DNA of 35,427 nt. Origin: a virus. A program made the position numbers and the translations under genes. The stretch covers positions 1-35,427 of IMG/VR virus record IMGVR_UViG_3300023223_000287; one strand, given 5' to 3'. Below, in pieces: positions 1 to 9,499 of this stretch. The first letter of the stretch is position 1. Every line of letters begins with the position of its first letter. The notes below the pieces were generated by a model that was not told the origin of the DNA, searched no databases, and saw only the letters and a list, made by a program, of their open reading frames with translations.

Positions 1-365
1 AGGTTATTTATTTTAAAATTATTAGCGTCTAAATCACTCAGTAATTGCCCGTTTGTAGAGCTTAAAAACGTGCTTACCACGCTGGATCGAACAAAAATAT
101 TCGTCTGGGTTTTGTCTTGCACGGTTATCGAGTAATTAGCATTCGTGAATATATTGCCTGGGTTGCCGCTATTGTCTGGATAACCGGCCGACGTTCTTAT
201 CGGTTGGGTGATTGGTATAGTTGCAGCAGCATCCCAATAAACAGTTATTTGATTTGTTTTCGCGTCCAGGCCTTCAGTCCCGATATAAATATAACCGGCG
301 TCCAAAGGTGTCGCGCCGTCAATCTCGGTTAAATAAGCGTAGGGGTTTAATGCTTCAAATGTCAT
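1..365 (-). CDS. Tailspike/tail fibre, N-terminal head-binding domain (partial at left edge)
   Basis: The frame opens with ATG at 365 and stays open for 121 codons to the left edge, so the 3' part lies outside the window. The start overlaps the stop of the ejection-protein gene upstream (ATGA). The visible part resembles the P22 tailspike head-binding domain: a GYIYIG strand at about residues 24-29, then NQITVYWD, then ITQPIRTSAGYP and a SITVQD strand, matching the P22 order YIG-QI-VY-QP-AAG-YD. This domain attaches the spike to the tail; the receptor-binding part is not seen. It lies last in the structural block, as gene 9 does relative to gene 16 in P22. The similarity is recalled from the family, not computed. 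Confidence 0.75.
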   Translation of the reverse strand, partial: MTFEALNPYAYLTEIDGATPLDAGYIYIGTEGLDAKTNQITVYWDAAATIPITQPIRTSAGYPDNSGNPGNIFTNANYSITVQDKTQTNIFVRSSVVSTFLSSTNGQLLSDLDANNFKINN

Positions 366-3300
366 CTGAGTGCTTCCTTTTCGTTGTCGCTTTGGCTGCC
401 AAAGATAACGCCAAGTAACCAGTTTTCAGGGTTTGAAATCTTAGTCGATTTTGCCCAATTTATGAATGCCTTAGACTTCGAAACCTTTTTGACATTCTGT
501 CTATATTTTGCCGGGTTGGCGGCAACGTCTGAAACCAACAGTTTAAATTCTTCGCTATTAAATAGTTTGCCGGCTGCGGCAATTTTATCCTTGCCGCCCT
601 TAGTTAAGAATTCAGCCACCATTAAACCGCCCGCTACTCCCGGTGTGCCTAGAGCTGCGCCCCCTGCCACAGCAGCCCCTGACCTTACAGCCTTGCCGCC
701 TACAGAAGATTGCAAAATATTCTTTACAACATTTTCAGCCCGCATAGCCTCGACCAACGGTTGATTAGCTTTGCCGGTGGTTAAAACTTTACTTCTAGCG
801 TCCGTTATTCTCTTTGAAACAGAAAATAAATCTCGCAAGGTGTCGCTTGCTTCTTTGCCAATTATCTTATGTATCTTACTGAATAATGGCGGGTTTTGTC
901 TTAGACCGCTGTAAAATTTAACAAACTGTGAAAATCCGAAAACTTTTTCGCCGCCAATAGTGCCCGTTGCAGATTTATTAATAGCTGATAACAACGCTTC
1001 TTTTTGCAAATCTTGTGGGATAACATTTAGCACTTTGTTTAGACCGCTAATGTCGCCCTGCGCGGCATCATTAATGCTTTTAGAAAGCAATCGAACAATG
1101 CTTCCTTGTTCGTCTTTGCCAAATCCTGCAATTATGCTTTTTTGAATTTCTTTTTTACGTGAAGTTAGTTCATGCGCTGCGACTAGTTTATCGCTAACAC
1201 CTTTGCCGCCAAATAATTCAACGTGTTCTAACCTATCTCTTCTTAGGTTTGAGACCAATTCGCCCAAATCAAAACTATCTGAATCAGCAAAAAGGTTTTG
1301 CTTGCCACCTTGCGCGGCGTTTATCTTTTTAATCTTACTATCTATCAAACCATAATTAGGCCTATTTTTACCGTTTGTAATGTCTAAAAATAATTCTCTT
1401 TCGGCTGCGTCCAGCTTGCCAATGCCGCCTAAATCTTCGGCTTTGTTTGCAAGATAATCACGGGTGTTGATCGGGTCGATCTTAGTTCTAGCCCCGACGC
1501 TTTCCTTTACCGATTCATATAATTTACGCTCACCACGTTTAATAGTCGTCAAAGAATTATCAAGCGATTTTTTAACATCGGCTGATATTTCAGAAATTGA
1601 TTTATTATCGGCTAATTTTAGAGCGACTTCATCGGCCTTGTTGACCGCTTTTTTAACAGTTTCTTCCCATATGGCGCTTGCCTCGCTGCCAATCTTAGAA
1701 CGTGTTAGTCCGGCGGCTTGCCTTACAATGGTTTCATCTGAGAAAACGTCTATAGGTAATTCGATTCCTAAACGTTCCGCCGCTTCTTTTGCCTCGATGT
1801 TAGTTTTTGCTTTTTCGGCCAATTGAACCCCTGCCTTGCGGCTGCCAGCCGAGGCTTTGCTTACCAAAGTTCCTATATCGTCTTCAATTCTTACTATTTT
1901 TTCAGCCGTTGGCGTTGCTTTTGGCCTTGCGCCAACTTTAGACCCGCCAAAAATCGCGCCAGTAATGCCAGCCACGGTCTGAGCAACTTCGCCACCGCCA
2001 GCAGCTTTAACACCTTCAGCAGCTAATTCGCCTGTTGCCGCACCTGTAACTTGTGCAATCGGTTGGGCAGTAAAGGCCGATGTAACCAAACGGGTTAAAC
2101 CGTCGACGGCTGGTTTTACTGCGCCCGCGATTCCTATGGTTGTTGCCGCGCCAGTCACCGCTTCGGAAACTCTGCTTATAATCTCTTCAGTCATGGTTGC
2201 CGGTTGGGCAAAACCTTCTTTTGTCAAAACTTCGTTAATACGTTGTCCAAGCATAGGGATTTGATCTTCATTACTTAAAGCCTGGTTCATCAAAACCGCA
2301 ATCGGATTATAAACAATGCCTAATGCACTCTCTAATCCGGTCAAAACGTCTCTTGTCGCCAATTCCGCGCCACGTTTTATACCTTCTTCAGAAACTAATG
2401 GCCGTTCTCCCTGTTGGGCAAGTGCAATTGTTGGCCGTTCCCCTTGCTGTTCAGTGAAGAAAACCTCGCCCTTTTGCACGGCCTGTTCTAACTGCGCCCT
2501 GTGTTCCGGAGTCATAGCACCGCTATTGTAAGCATTCATTACGCCTTCAGGAATCGCTATTCCTTGGTCAACCTGGCGGACAACTTCTTGACGTGGTATT
2601 TCGCCGGATTGAATGCCTTGTTCATATAATGCCCTATGTTCTGGAGTCATTTGTTTGTTATTATAGGCATCGTGCAAGTTTTGAACTTGGATTTCGCGTT
2701 TCTGTTTTGGAGTTCCCGCGGGCTTCGGGGCTGAAACACTGGCGACTTGCCTATCAGGCGTTATCGCTACCGGAGCGGCCAATTGTTGCGCCGGCGCTGT
2801 TTGTATATTATCCGCTGGTCTGCCTAAATTGGCGATAGGGGCAGCAACGTTCGCCGCGAATTGTTCGCCGACCAAGCTTTCGGGAGTACGAGGCCGTTCT
2901 AGTTGACGGTTAAAAAATTCCTCACCTCTAACGGGGCTTGGTTGTGGGCTTAAACCCGCGCTCACGTCTGCAATAACAGCGGGCGCAGTGGGTAATTCTG
3001 GTGTTTGGGCTGCAATTTGGGTCGGTGTCGGGGCTGGGGTTGGTATTTGGGCAATTACGGGCGCTGTTGCTCGTTCCGTGCCGCCACCGACCGAAAGATC
3101 AAATGCATCTGCAACGGAAAGCTGTGCTTCGGGGGCTAATCCGCCCTCTATGCGAGTTGCCGCTGTGTCTGCGCTTATGTCTGCAGTCTCCCTTGCCGCC
3201 GTAGCCGCTGCCTCGCGCTCACGTCTTGCGCTCACATCTAATATGTCTCTGGTGGCTGTGGGGCTTAATATAGTTCCATCTTGGCCGCCAAAAAAAGCGT

Positions 3301-4255
3301 TTTTAGTGTTGAATTCGTCCGGGATAAGGGTGTCGCCGACAATGCTATAAACGCCTTCGTCGCCGTCCATTCTAAAGACCATCTTGCCATTAATACGATC
3401 AACGCCTACGCCCTTAAAGCCCGCGCTACCGGCTGCGCTTATTAAATGCGCTCGACCGTCAAGATTCATGTCGCCTATGTCAATAGAAATGCCGCCGCCT
3501 GGCGTTTCTGTCGCTTCCAATTGGCCGCTTATCGCTTTCAAGCGTTCGAATGCTGTTGCACTGTTTACAGGTGGCGTTGCGCTTCTAGCCCTTGTGGAAA
3601 CTCTGTCAATACTTGGCTTTTGGGGCAATAAACCAGCCGCGCCCGTCATATCTATTTGCTCTAATGGTATGTCTCCATTGCTAAAAACTGGGTTTAAATT
3701 ATTAATTAACTGATCGAATTTATCAGACGCGGCGATAATTTCATTGTCGCCAAACGTGCTAACTATTTTTCGGCCTTCCGCTTCTGTCCTGTGGCCTTTA
3801 GTTAGTTTTAAAATGTTTTGTTTGGCTAAATTAACTCTTTGTTTACTACCGGAATCGGCGTCTTTTTTGCCGCCAAAAGTCCGGCTGAAAACTTGATCGC
3901 CTATTTTAATTCCATTAGGTTGCGCGAATTCTGTTCCACGCTCTGCGGTTATTGTCGGATTCTGAAAGAATAACGCGCCGCCGGTCGGGTCGGTTTGTGG
4001 TGTGTATGAACTAACAAAGCTTCTCAATGATTCCTTTTGAGATTTTGGCAAGCTAGGCATGTTTTTAAACCCGCCAAACTTGCGCCACGGTTCAAACTGG
4101 TTTTTTTGGCTTGCAACGGCATGGAAACTGTCAGGGAATTGACCGCTTGCCATACGATTTAAAATAACCGCGGCAACAGCGTTTTGCCCCTCTATGGGTT
4201 GGTTATCTGCCTCTGCGGCAACCAGTCTTTGAAAATTGTCGAAGTTAAAAGCCAT
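362..4255 (-). CDS. Giant ejection (internal virion) protein with N-terminal SleB-like cell-wall hydrolase
   Basis: 1297 aa, in the position of P22 gene 16 but about twice as long. Residues 1-130 look like a SleB-type cell-wall hydrolase (Hydrolase_2): probable catalytic Glu15 in AAEAD, then GQNAVAAVILNRM, FPDSF, a TGGALFFQNP stretch and a late IGDQVFSRTFG. Residues about 390-520 are rich in Ala, Pro and Gln and look like a linker. Two copies of an AYNxxxMTPEHRA motif begin at about residues 530 and 575 (MTPEHR Met at 536 and 581). The C-terminal half is mostly helical and charged, with a Gly/Ala-rich hydrophobic stretch near residues 1190-1230 that could enter membrane. Such proteins leave the capsid with the DNA and help it cross the envelope; local peptidoglycan cutting fits. 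It starts 3 nt after the upstream stop. Confidence 0.85.
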   Translation of the reverse strand: MAFNFDNFQRLVAAEADNQPIEGQNAVAAVILNRMASGQFPDSFHAVASQKNQFEPWRKFGGFKNMPSLPKSQKESLRSFVSSYTPQTDPTGGALFFQNPTITAERGTEFAQPNGIKIGDQVFSRTFGGKKDADSGSKQRVNLAKQNILKLTKGHRTEAEGRKIVSTFGDNEIIAASDKFDQLINNLNPVFSNGDIPLEQIDMTGAAGLLPQKPSIDRVSTRARSATPPVNSATAFERLKAISGQLEATETPGGGISIDIGDMNLDGRAHLISAAGSAGFKGVGVDRINGKMVFRMDGDEGVYSIVGDTLIPDEFNTKNAFFGGQDGTILSPTATRDILDVSARREREAAATAARETADISADTAATRIEGGLAPEAQLSVADAFDLSVGGGTERATAPVIAQIPTPAPTPTQIAAQTPELPTAPAVIADVSAGLSPQPSPVRGEEFFNRQLERPRTPESLVGEQFAANVAAPIANLGRPADNIQTAPAQQLAAPVAITPDRQVASVSAPKPAGTPKQKREIQVQNLHDAYNNKQMTPEHRALYEQGIQSGEIPRQEVVRQVDQGIAIPEGVMNAYNSGAMTPEHRAQLEQAVQKGEVFFTEQQGERPTIALAQQGERPLVSEEGIKRGAELATRDVLTGLESALGIVYNPIAVLMNQALSNEDQIPMLGQRINEVLTKEGFAQPATMTEEIISRVSEAVTGAATTIGIAGAVKPAVDGLTRLVTSAFTAQPIAQVTGAATGELAAEGVKAAGGGEVAQTVAGITGAIFGGSKVGARPKATPTAEKIVRIEDDIGTLVSKASAGSRKAGVQLAEKAKTNIEAKEAAERLGIELPIDVFSDETIVRQAAGLTRSKIGSEASAIWEETVKKAVNKADEVALKLADNKSISEISADVKKSLDNSLTTIKRGERKLYESVKESVGARTKIDPINTRDYLANKAEDLGGIGKLDAAERELFLDITNGKNRPNYGLIDSKIKKINAAQGGKQNLFADSDSFDLGELVSNLRRDRLEHVELFGGKGVSDKLVAAHELTSRKKEIQKSIIAGFGKDEQGSIVRLLSKSINDAAQGDISGLNKVLNVIPQDLQKEALLSAINKSATGTIGGEKVFGFSQFVKFYSGLRQNPPLFSKIHKIIGKEASDTLRDLFSVSKRITDARSKVLTTGKANQPLVEAMRAENVVKNILQSSVGGKAVRSGAAVAGGAALGTPGVAGGLMVAEFLTKGGKDKIAAAGKLFNSEEFKLLVSDVAANPAKYRQNVKKVSKSKAFINWAKSTKISNPENWLLGVIFGSQSDNEKEALR

Positions 4256-4258
4256 TAG

Positions 4259-5587
4259 TTAACCCCCATATGTATCAAATAAGTTTTGAATGTCATCACT
4301 AACAGCGGGTTCATTCTTCTGTTTTTGAAGTTGAATCCAAGTGTTGATTGTATTGCCTTCTCTTGATAGATGGTCGGAGGCTTCGAGCATAATATCAGCC
4401 ACCTTTTGACGCGCTTCAATAGCTGAATCAATCCAATCAATCAACGGTTGACCTTCTAAATTAGTAGGTAAAGCCGTTTCAAGCGCTAGATCAAGTTCGC
4501 CTTTGGACAATGCGCCAAATGTCACATCACCAATAACTTGCAAACCTAGTTGTTTCTGAATGTTTTTAAGTTTTATTGATTCAGACCTAAGAGTAGGTAA
4601 CAAATCAGCAATAGCGCCAGTTTCAGCGCCATTGATAACATGTTGTCGCGCTTGTCTTAGCAAGGTAATCGTTTTTGTTGATTGGTCGTAATTGTCTAAC
4701 ATCTGACCTGATCTTTTAACCGCTTGCGCCGTTTCTAATTCAGCCCTTTTAATGCCGCCAACCGTTGCCAGTTCAACATCGGCTTGTTCTTCCGCAATCG
4801 TTCTTGCCTTGTCGCCCGCTTCTGTAATGCCAGATTTCCGCGCTGTGGCTATTGCCTGTGCCGCGGCTTTTCCTTCGACGACAACACCTTCAGGATTTTT
4901 AACAATACGATCATTATTGCTCATAATCGACATTGTTGTCCCGTCGTTATATGTGACCGTTTTCGTTACATTTGTCTTTTTGGCTGGGTCAACAGCCGCC
5001 AGAAATAAACCCGCCGACGCTAACGCGGCTTCTGGTGATACATCGACCAGCCTATCCATTTGACTTAAAGTGTCGGCTTCAAGATCACGACCAACCGCCC
5101 GAAGTCCTTCAATACGATCATCGAGTAAAGTTTTCGCAACATCGACATTGCCATTATCAAGCGCGGTTTTAAATTGCTTTACGTTTAAAATGTCATTTTT
5201 TTGGTTTGCTTTATCTAATGTGTCGTGAACCGCTTGCAGTTCTTTTTGATAAGATGGATATTTTGCCAAAAAAGCGGCGTAACTTTCGTCGCTTTGATTT
5301 TGAACCAATGAGGCGGCATCAACTTTGAATTGCTCTGCCTCTGCTTTCTTAGTTTGCAAAACGTCTAAACCAGATTGACGGTCGGTTTGTTGCTGTTGAA
5401 ACAAAAGATCGTCACGGCCTTGCAACACATTTTGACGGGCAAAAGCTTCGTCTTGACGGGCAAAAGCTTTATCTTCTTCTGCTTGCAAAATAGGTTGACG
5501 GCGCAATCGTTCGCCCTCTTGAAGGCCTCGGTTAAGAGCGTCTAGGGGATTATCGACATTTAATATAAAATTTTGTGCTGATGCCAT
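4259..5587 (-). CDS. Ejection protein, P22 gene-20 position
   Basis: 442 aa, close to the length of P22 gp20 (about 471 aa) and in the same place between the gp7-like and the large ejection protein. The N-terminal 110 residues are charged, Gln-rich and probably coiled coil, with a repeated AFARQDE unit; at DNA level this is a 17-nt direct repeat at 5432-5448 and 5453-5469. The middle is helical and Ala-rich, and the C-terminal 150 residues are charged helix. There is no signal peptide or clear enzymatic motif. The start codon overlaps the stop of the gp7-like gene (TAATG), which suggests translational coupling and balanced amounts of the ejection proteins. Function is assigned mainly by synteny. 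Confidence 0.7.
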   Translation of the reverse strand: MASAQNFILNVDNPLDALNRGLQEGERLRRQPILQAEEDKAFARQDEAFARQNVLQGRDDLLFQQQQTDRQSGLDVLQTKKAEAEQFKVDAASLVQNQSDESYAAFLAKYPSYQKELQAVHDTLDKANQKNDILNVKQFKTALDNGNVDVAKTLLDDRIEGLRAVGRDLEADTLSQMDRLVDVSPEAALASAGLFLAAVDPAKKTNVTKTVTYNDGTTMSIMSNNDRIVKNPEGVVVEGKAAAQAIATARKSGITEAGDKARTIAEEQADVELATVGGIKRAELETAQAVKRSGQMLDNYDQSTKTITLLRQARQHVINGAETGAIADLLPTLRSESIKLKNIQKQLGLQVIGDVTFGALSKGELDLALETALPTNLEGQPLIDWIDSAIEARQKVADIMLEASDHLSREGNTINTWIQLQKQKNEPAVSDDIQNLFDTYGG

Positions 5588-6240
5588 TAGAACGGATTCC
5601 CTATATTTGGAATTTGCGGAACGATTTGCCCTGCAACTTGTGAAAGATTAGCAAGTAAGTCCGCGCCAATTTGACCACCGGCTAAAGCTTGTCCAGACCG
5701 AGCCGAGCCTTGTTGTGTAAGTAAATTTGTTACCTGGTCGCCTGTTCTTTGGGCTGCGCCGCCTACCGCACCCGCCGCGTTTTGCCCACTTACAGCGATT
5801 CCGCCTAATGCATTTTGTCGGCTTGCAATAAGTTGATTTAAAATATTGGGTCTAAGTTCGGCCAATGCTCTTTGAGTGTTGCCGCCTCTTAGTTGTCCTG
5901 TCGCGCTGCCTCTGCCTAAGATAGCTTCTTCGGATTGCGAAACCAATTCGGTAAATTGGCCGCCGCTTGTAATTCTATCTATGGCCGCCTGTTCCGCGCC
6001 CTCTTCACCCAAACCGAGCAAGTCAAGTTGTTCAGCAAATGCGCCTTGTCCGCCCTGAACAAACGGGTCTAATAATTCCCGCACAACCTCAAATTGTCGA
6101 CGCTGTTCTTCGATTCCACGTTCAGAAGCTTCGACTTGCGCGTCTGCCGCTGCGCCCGCCGCTCCGGCCTGTATTGCCGCCGAACCAACAGACCCAACAA
6201 GACCAATAACAGCCGGTATAGCAACTAATGGATTAGGCAT
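5587..6240 (-). CDS. DNA transfer/ejection protein, P22 gp7-like
   Basis: 217 aa, near the size of P22 gp7. The N-terminus has a hydrophobic Gly/Ala-rich segment (residues about 6-33, IPAVIGLVGSVGSAAIQAG) followed by a charged helix and LLDPFVQGGQGA. The central signature ILGRGSATGQLRGGNTQRAL (about 107-126) and the Gly/Ala/Gln-rich tail (AVSGQNAAG, LAGGQIGADLL) are typical of gp7-type ejection proteins of P22-like phages. In P22, gp7 leaves the virion with gp16 and gp20 and forms part of a conduit through the outer membrane. The start has a good AAGGA ribosome site and overlaps the previous gene by 8 nt. Confidence 0.85.
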   Translation of the reverse strand: MPNPLVAIPAVIGLVGSVGSAAIQAGAAGAAADAQVEASERGIEEQRRQFEVVRELLDPFVQGGQGAFAEQLDLLGLGEEGAEQAAIDRITSGGQFTELVSQSEEAILGRGSATGQLRGGNTQRALAELRPNILNQLIASRQNALGGIAVSGQNAAGAVGGAAQRTGDQVTNLLTQQGSARSGQALAGGQIGADLLANLSQVAGQIVPQIPNIGNPF

Positions 6241-6679
6241 TGTTAAATTCCTTTTTATATTCTTCGAATGTTTCGCCGTATTGTTTCAATATGTTTTCTG
6301 ATTGAACCCGCGCCATATTTTCGCCATGACATAAATAATAAACCATAAGAACTAAATCATAATAACCGGCGCGCCACATATAGGATTGTTCGTTGGCTCG
6401 ACCGCCGAGTTCGGCTTTGTCCGACGCTTGCCATTTTAATATTTGCATTTCGATAATCGGCATTAGTTGAAGGCTATTTTGCACCCAAAACATATTACGA
6501 TTCATCCCAATGAACAGCGCCCAGATAACGCGGTCTAGGTCTTCGCGCTTGATTTCGTCCTTGTCGGCCACGTCGTCAAATAATTGGATTGAAGCCCACA
6601 TATCACAAAGCCAAGCAATCGCCAATGGTGGCAATTTTAGGTTTTCAAATGTGATTTTGAGGTTTTGTTCGTGCGTCAT
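6233..6679 (-). CDS. Conserved phage structural-region protein (P22 gene-14 position)
   Basis: 148 aa and acidic. The pattern AIAWLCDMWASIQLFDDVADKD, then DLDRVIWAL, then LKWQASDKAE and SYMWRAGYYDLVLMVYY is a conserved layout I recognise from uncharacterised proteins in structural clusters of many tailed phages. No catalytic function is known to me. Its place between the needle-position gene and the gp7-like gene equals P22 gene 14, a head-assembly factor needed before ejection proteins are loaded, so a morphogenesis role is inferred by position only. It has an AAGAGG ribosome site and lies just downstream of a strong hairpin (6699-6727). Confidence 0.6.
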   Translation of the reverse strand: MTHEQNLKITFENLKLPPLAIAWLCDMWASIQLFDDVADKDEIKREDLDRVIWALFIGMNRNMFWVQNSLQLMPIIEMQILKWQASDKAELGGRANEQSYMWRAGYYDLVLMVYYLCHGENMARVQSENILKQYGETFEEYKKEFNNA

Positions 6680-6698
6680 TTATTGCCTCTTAATAATG

Positions 6699-6727
6699 GC
6701 AACGGGAGGCCGAAATAACTCCGTTGC
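6699..6727 (-). repeat. Hairpin upstream of the gene-14-position gene
   Basis: An inverted repeat with arms GCAACGGGAG and CTCCGTTGC (9 pairs, one bulged G) closes a 10-nt loop. It sits in the only sizeable gap (82 nt) of the structural block, between the fibre gene and the 148-aa gene. No T-run follows on the minus strand, so it is not a standard terminator; an RNA-processing or mRNA-stabilising element, or a weak attenuator, fits better. Confidence 0.5.
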
Positions 6728-6761
6728 GGTATCATAACACCATAGAGATATTTAATCAATG

Positions 6762-8075
6762 CTAGGTTGATTCCATTATTATTACGTTTAGGTTTTCAGC
6801 CGTTATCGCGTTGTTACCAGAATTATTATCCGCCCACGTTTCTATAAAATCCCCCGTCTCAAGGGAAACAATCGCCATTGCCGACATTGATTCAGCGCGA
6901 CCGCCAGCATTAGCAGTAGAAGGAATGCCGGAATGCAAGATCGGAACGCCATTTTTTGCAACATACATAACCAACACATTATTATTATTTGAAACAAAGG
7001 CCGCATCTATATCAACATAAAATTTTCTAGTTATCGCGCCTGTGTATGTCATTCTATTATTAGTATGCGTGAATCTTTCAGTCAGCGGGTCTTCGGTTGT
7101 CGTGCCTAATAATTTTGCCGGTGTCCCGCTTGTTATCGGAGTCGCCGTTGCGTTTGCAATCATGTAATAATTGGCTTCTTGGGTACTGTTGCTAATTCCG
7201 CTATTATCAACAAATGCCGCTTTATTATCGTCATGTTGAACGCCGACAATCCTAGAACCAACGCCGGAAAAATTGCAGTTTCTTAATATATAGTTTTCAT
7301 CTGGAATAGTTGCCAAAACACTGACATCTAATGCAGTTCCGCCGGTAGGTGTAAAGAATGCGCTGTCGAATATATCGATACGCCTAGTAATTATCGCAGT
7401 ATCAGCAATTTTAATTGTGGTTTTAGAATCTAAACCGCTGAAGAATGTATTCGTGAATTTCAATGTCCCGAAAGTGCCGTCAAATACAAGGTCTGCACTA
7501 TTTAAAATGCCTAACAGATCGAAAATAGCGTTGCCATAACCGGAAACGTCACCAACTCTAGGGCAGTCTACAAAGTTAACGCCGCGCCAGTCTAATACGG
7601 GGTCTGCGCCGCCACCAGTTAGGCTAATTGCATAGTCTGCATCGTGAAACCCAACATTATTTAATGCAAGAGTGAATGAGCTTTGCAACAATGGCAAAGA
7701 CGGGGGTTTTCCAGTGCTTGTTATTTTACCAATTTCGGGGGTTTCGTTACCAATACTTACAATGCCATCGGCGACCAGAACAGAACCCTCTAAATCGACG
7801 TCTGCCGTTATAATCCAGGCCGTGTTATTGGGCAACGTGATAAATTCGCCTACAGGGCTGGGGAAATCTTCTTTTTTAGAAACAAAATTAAATTGTCCGT
7901 TAGTGACGGAATCAATAATATCTTGCTTGCTGTTGATAGCCTCAATCAAACCGTCAATAACTTCCGGCGATACGTCAACAGACTGAACAAACAAGTCCTC
8001 TATAGCGCGCATTAAGGTTTCGTCGCCACCTGCCCACTCTATTAACACGCTTCGATCTGGAATATCAGTAGCCAT
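6762..8075 (-). CDS. Beta-rich tail fibre/needle-position protein with a TNF-like C-terminal domain
   Basis: 437 aa in the place of P22 gene 26 (tail needle, 233 aa). Residues 1-60 are helical. Residues 60-300 have short alternating strands with Asn/Gly/Asp turns, such as FTLALNNVGFHDADYAISL and NYILRNCNFSGVG, the pattern of a right-handed beta-helix. The last 135 residues (from YYMIANATATPI) resemble the jelly-roll (TNF/C1q-like) knobs found at the tips of phage fibres, including RMTYTGAITRKFYVDIDAAF, LVMYVAKNGV, SMSAMAIVSLETGDFIETW and AENLNVIIM. Sf6-type tail needles also end in a TNF-like knob. It may plug the tail, bind a receptor, or both. The start overlaps the gp10-like stop (TAATG). 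Confidence 0.65.
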   Translation of the reverse strand: MATDIPDRSVLIEWAGGDETLMRAIEDLFVQSVDVSPEVIDGLIEAINSKQDIIDSVTNGQFNFVSKKEDFPSPVGEFITLPNNTAWIITADVDLEGSVLVADGIVSIGNETPEIGKITSTGKPPSLPLLQSSFTLALNNVGFHDADYAISLTGGGADPVLDWRGVNFVDCPRVGDVSGYGNAIFDLLGILNSADLVFDGTFGTLKFTNTFFSGLDSKTTIKIADTAIITRRIDIFDSAFFTPTGGTALDVSVLATIPDENYILRNCNFSGVGSRIVGVQHDDNKAAFVDNSGISNSTQEANYYMIANATATPITSGTPAKLLGTTTEDPLTERFTHTNNRMTYTGAITRKFYVDIDAAFVSNNNNVLVMYVAKNGVPILHSGIPSTANAGGRAESMSAMAIVSLETGDFIETWADNNSGNNAITAENLNVIIMEST

Positions 8076-9487
8076 TAGCTGCGCAATCCCTGCAATTTAG
8101 CTTGTAATCGGGCAATCGCTATATGCGTATCGCTCGACCCTGAAAAGCGTTGTATTTGGAATTGTTCAAATCGGCCAAGTTTTCGCCACTCGACTCTTAT
8201 ATTTCTATCGCCTTGTTTACCGGCTGGCGTTGGGATTGGCTGCGACCAGGTTAAACCATCTATTGAATGTTCCATTGTGACAACAGGATCAGCGCCAAGA
8301 GCGGCCGAACCGGTTAGGCAAACTAATTCTAATGAATGAATAATAACGCCGCGGCCTTCGTTATATATTATATCTGTCCCAAATTGCCATTTTATCTCTT
8401 CGCCGTAATGGGTCGAAACATTGTCCACCATTTTGCCCAATTTGCCCGTTAATGGGTCGGCGGAAAGCCACTCATCATAGCACCATAAAAAACCATGTGC
8501 AGGATATGAAATTTCAATTTCAACACCAGCCGATAATGTAAACCACACGGGACGGCTTAATAATGCGGTCGCGTTTGCATCAAAAACAAGCGTTTTATCG
8601 GGTAATTTAATATATAAAAAAGCATGCGATTTATCAATTCTGGCCTCAACGAATATTTTTGATAGCTGCAATTCGCTATATTCTTTTAATATTTCGTCTA
8701 TCTCTGCAGTCGATACTTTCTGCCATCCGCCATTGGCTGCCAAATAAACGCCTGGCGGCTCATTTCTACCACCTCCAACGAAGGCAACTTTGCCATTAAA
8801 TATAGTCGATGCATAAGTCCCGATTGAACCTTTTGCTATTTGTGCGCCCGATATGCGATCAAACGGAAACTCAACGCCGCCGATGTTTCTGAAAAATTCA
8901 ATAGAATGCCTGTTCACTGCGACTAGCTCATTGCGCAATTCGTGAACACCATTAATCGGGTCGGGGTCAATTTCTGAGCTACCATATTTGAACGGGTTTA
9001 CAGCAAATGGATTATCTAATTCTGTAACGACTAAAAATTCGCCGTCGGTCGTTATGAAATAACCATCGAGCCAAACGAAATCTAAAACCGTTCCTAAATC
9101 TGGGTCTGTGTTTTGGGTTAATGTCGTTCCGTCGTACAACCAAAGCCGACCGCCAGAAGATATTCCCAAAAAATCAGCCGAGTAATCAAAGGTCGATAAA
9201 TCGGTCGCAATAGTTCCCGCGCCAATATCGCCGATGGTCGCCACAACGCCCGCGCTTGAAACTTTAATTAGTTTAGTACCCTGCGACCGGTAACACTCGC
9301 CCAGCCAAGCAACGCCGCCGCGGTCTATGTCTAAGCCGGCGGAAAATAATTCTATCCCTTCGGCTTGTTTCAAATACCCTTGCGAAATGCCTTGATTTTT
9401 TGGTACGGGCATTAAATTTCGGGGGTAGGAGTTTCTAAAATTAGAAGTATTGTCTGTTAATACACCGTTTAAAATGGGTATTTGCAT
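8075..9487 (-). CDS. Tail hub/head-closure protein, P22 gp10-like (packaged DNA stabilisation)
   Basis: 470 aa, almost the same length as P22 gp10 (472 aa). Shared features are an opening with an NMLMPVPKN-type stretch, beta-propeller-like repeats (GGVAWLGECYRSQGTKLIKVS, FLGISSGGRLWLYDGTTL), a FVWLDGYFITTDGE strand, INGVHELRNELVAVNRHSIEFF (gp10: IIGIGTWRDFIVCFGSSTIEYF) and the late SYPAHGF, EWRKLGRFEQFQIQRFSG, which matches WKRVGRIRRLIGFKLRV in gp10. In P22 gp10 binds below gp4 and closes the head after packaging. It has a strong AAAGGGG ribosome site and starts 12 nt after the gp4-like stop. Confidence 0.85.
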   Translation of the reverse strand: MQIPILNGVLTDNTSNFRNSYPRNLMPVPKNQGISQGYLKQAEGIELFSAGLDIDRGGVAWLGECYRSQGTKLIKVSSAGVVATIGDIGAGTIATDLSTFDYSADFLGISSGGRLWLYDGTTLTQNTDPDLGTVLDFVWLDGYFITTDGEFLVVTELDNPFAVNPFKYGSSEIDPDPINGVHELRNELVAVNRHSIEFFRNIGGVEFPFDRISGAQIAKGSIGTYASTIFNGKVAFVGGGRNEPPGVYLAANGGWQKVSTAEIDEILKEYSELQLSKIFVEARIDKSHAFLYIKLPDKTLVFDANATALLSRPVWFTLSAGVEIEISYPAHGFLWCYDEWLSADPLTGKLGKMVDNVSTHYGEEIKWQFGTDIIYNEGRGVIIHSLELVCLTGSAALGADPVVTMEHSIDGLTWSQPIPTPAGKQGDRNIRVEWRKLGRFEQFQIQRFSGSSDTHIAIARLQAKLQGLRS

Positions 9488-9499
9488 TGAGCCACCCCT

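Noticed and set aside
384-764. Plus-strand ORFs opposite the virion genes, such as 384-764, 2988-3350 and 22405-22806
   Set aside because: They mirror strong minus-strand genes, have no ribosome sites and show no family pattern.
5432-5469. 17-nt direct repeat as an attachment site or mobile element
   Set aside because: It encodes a seven-residue repeat in the coiled coil of the ejection protein, and no integrase is present.
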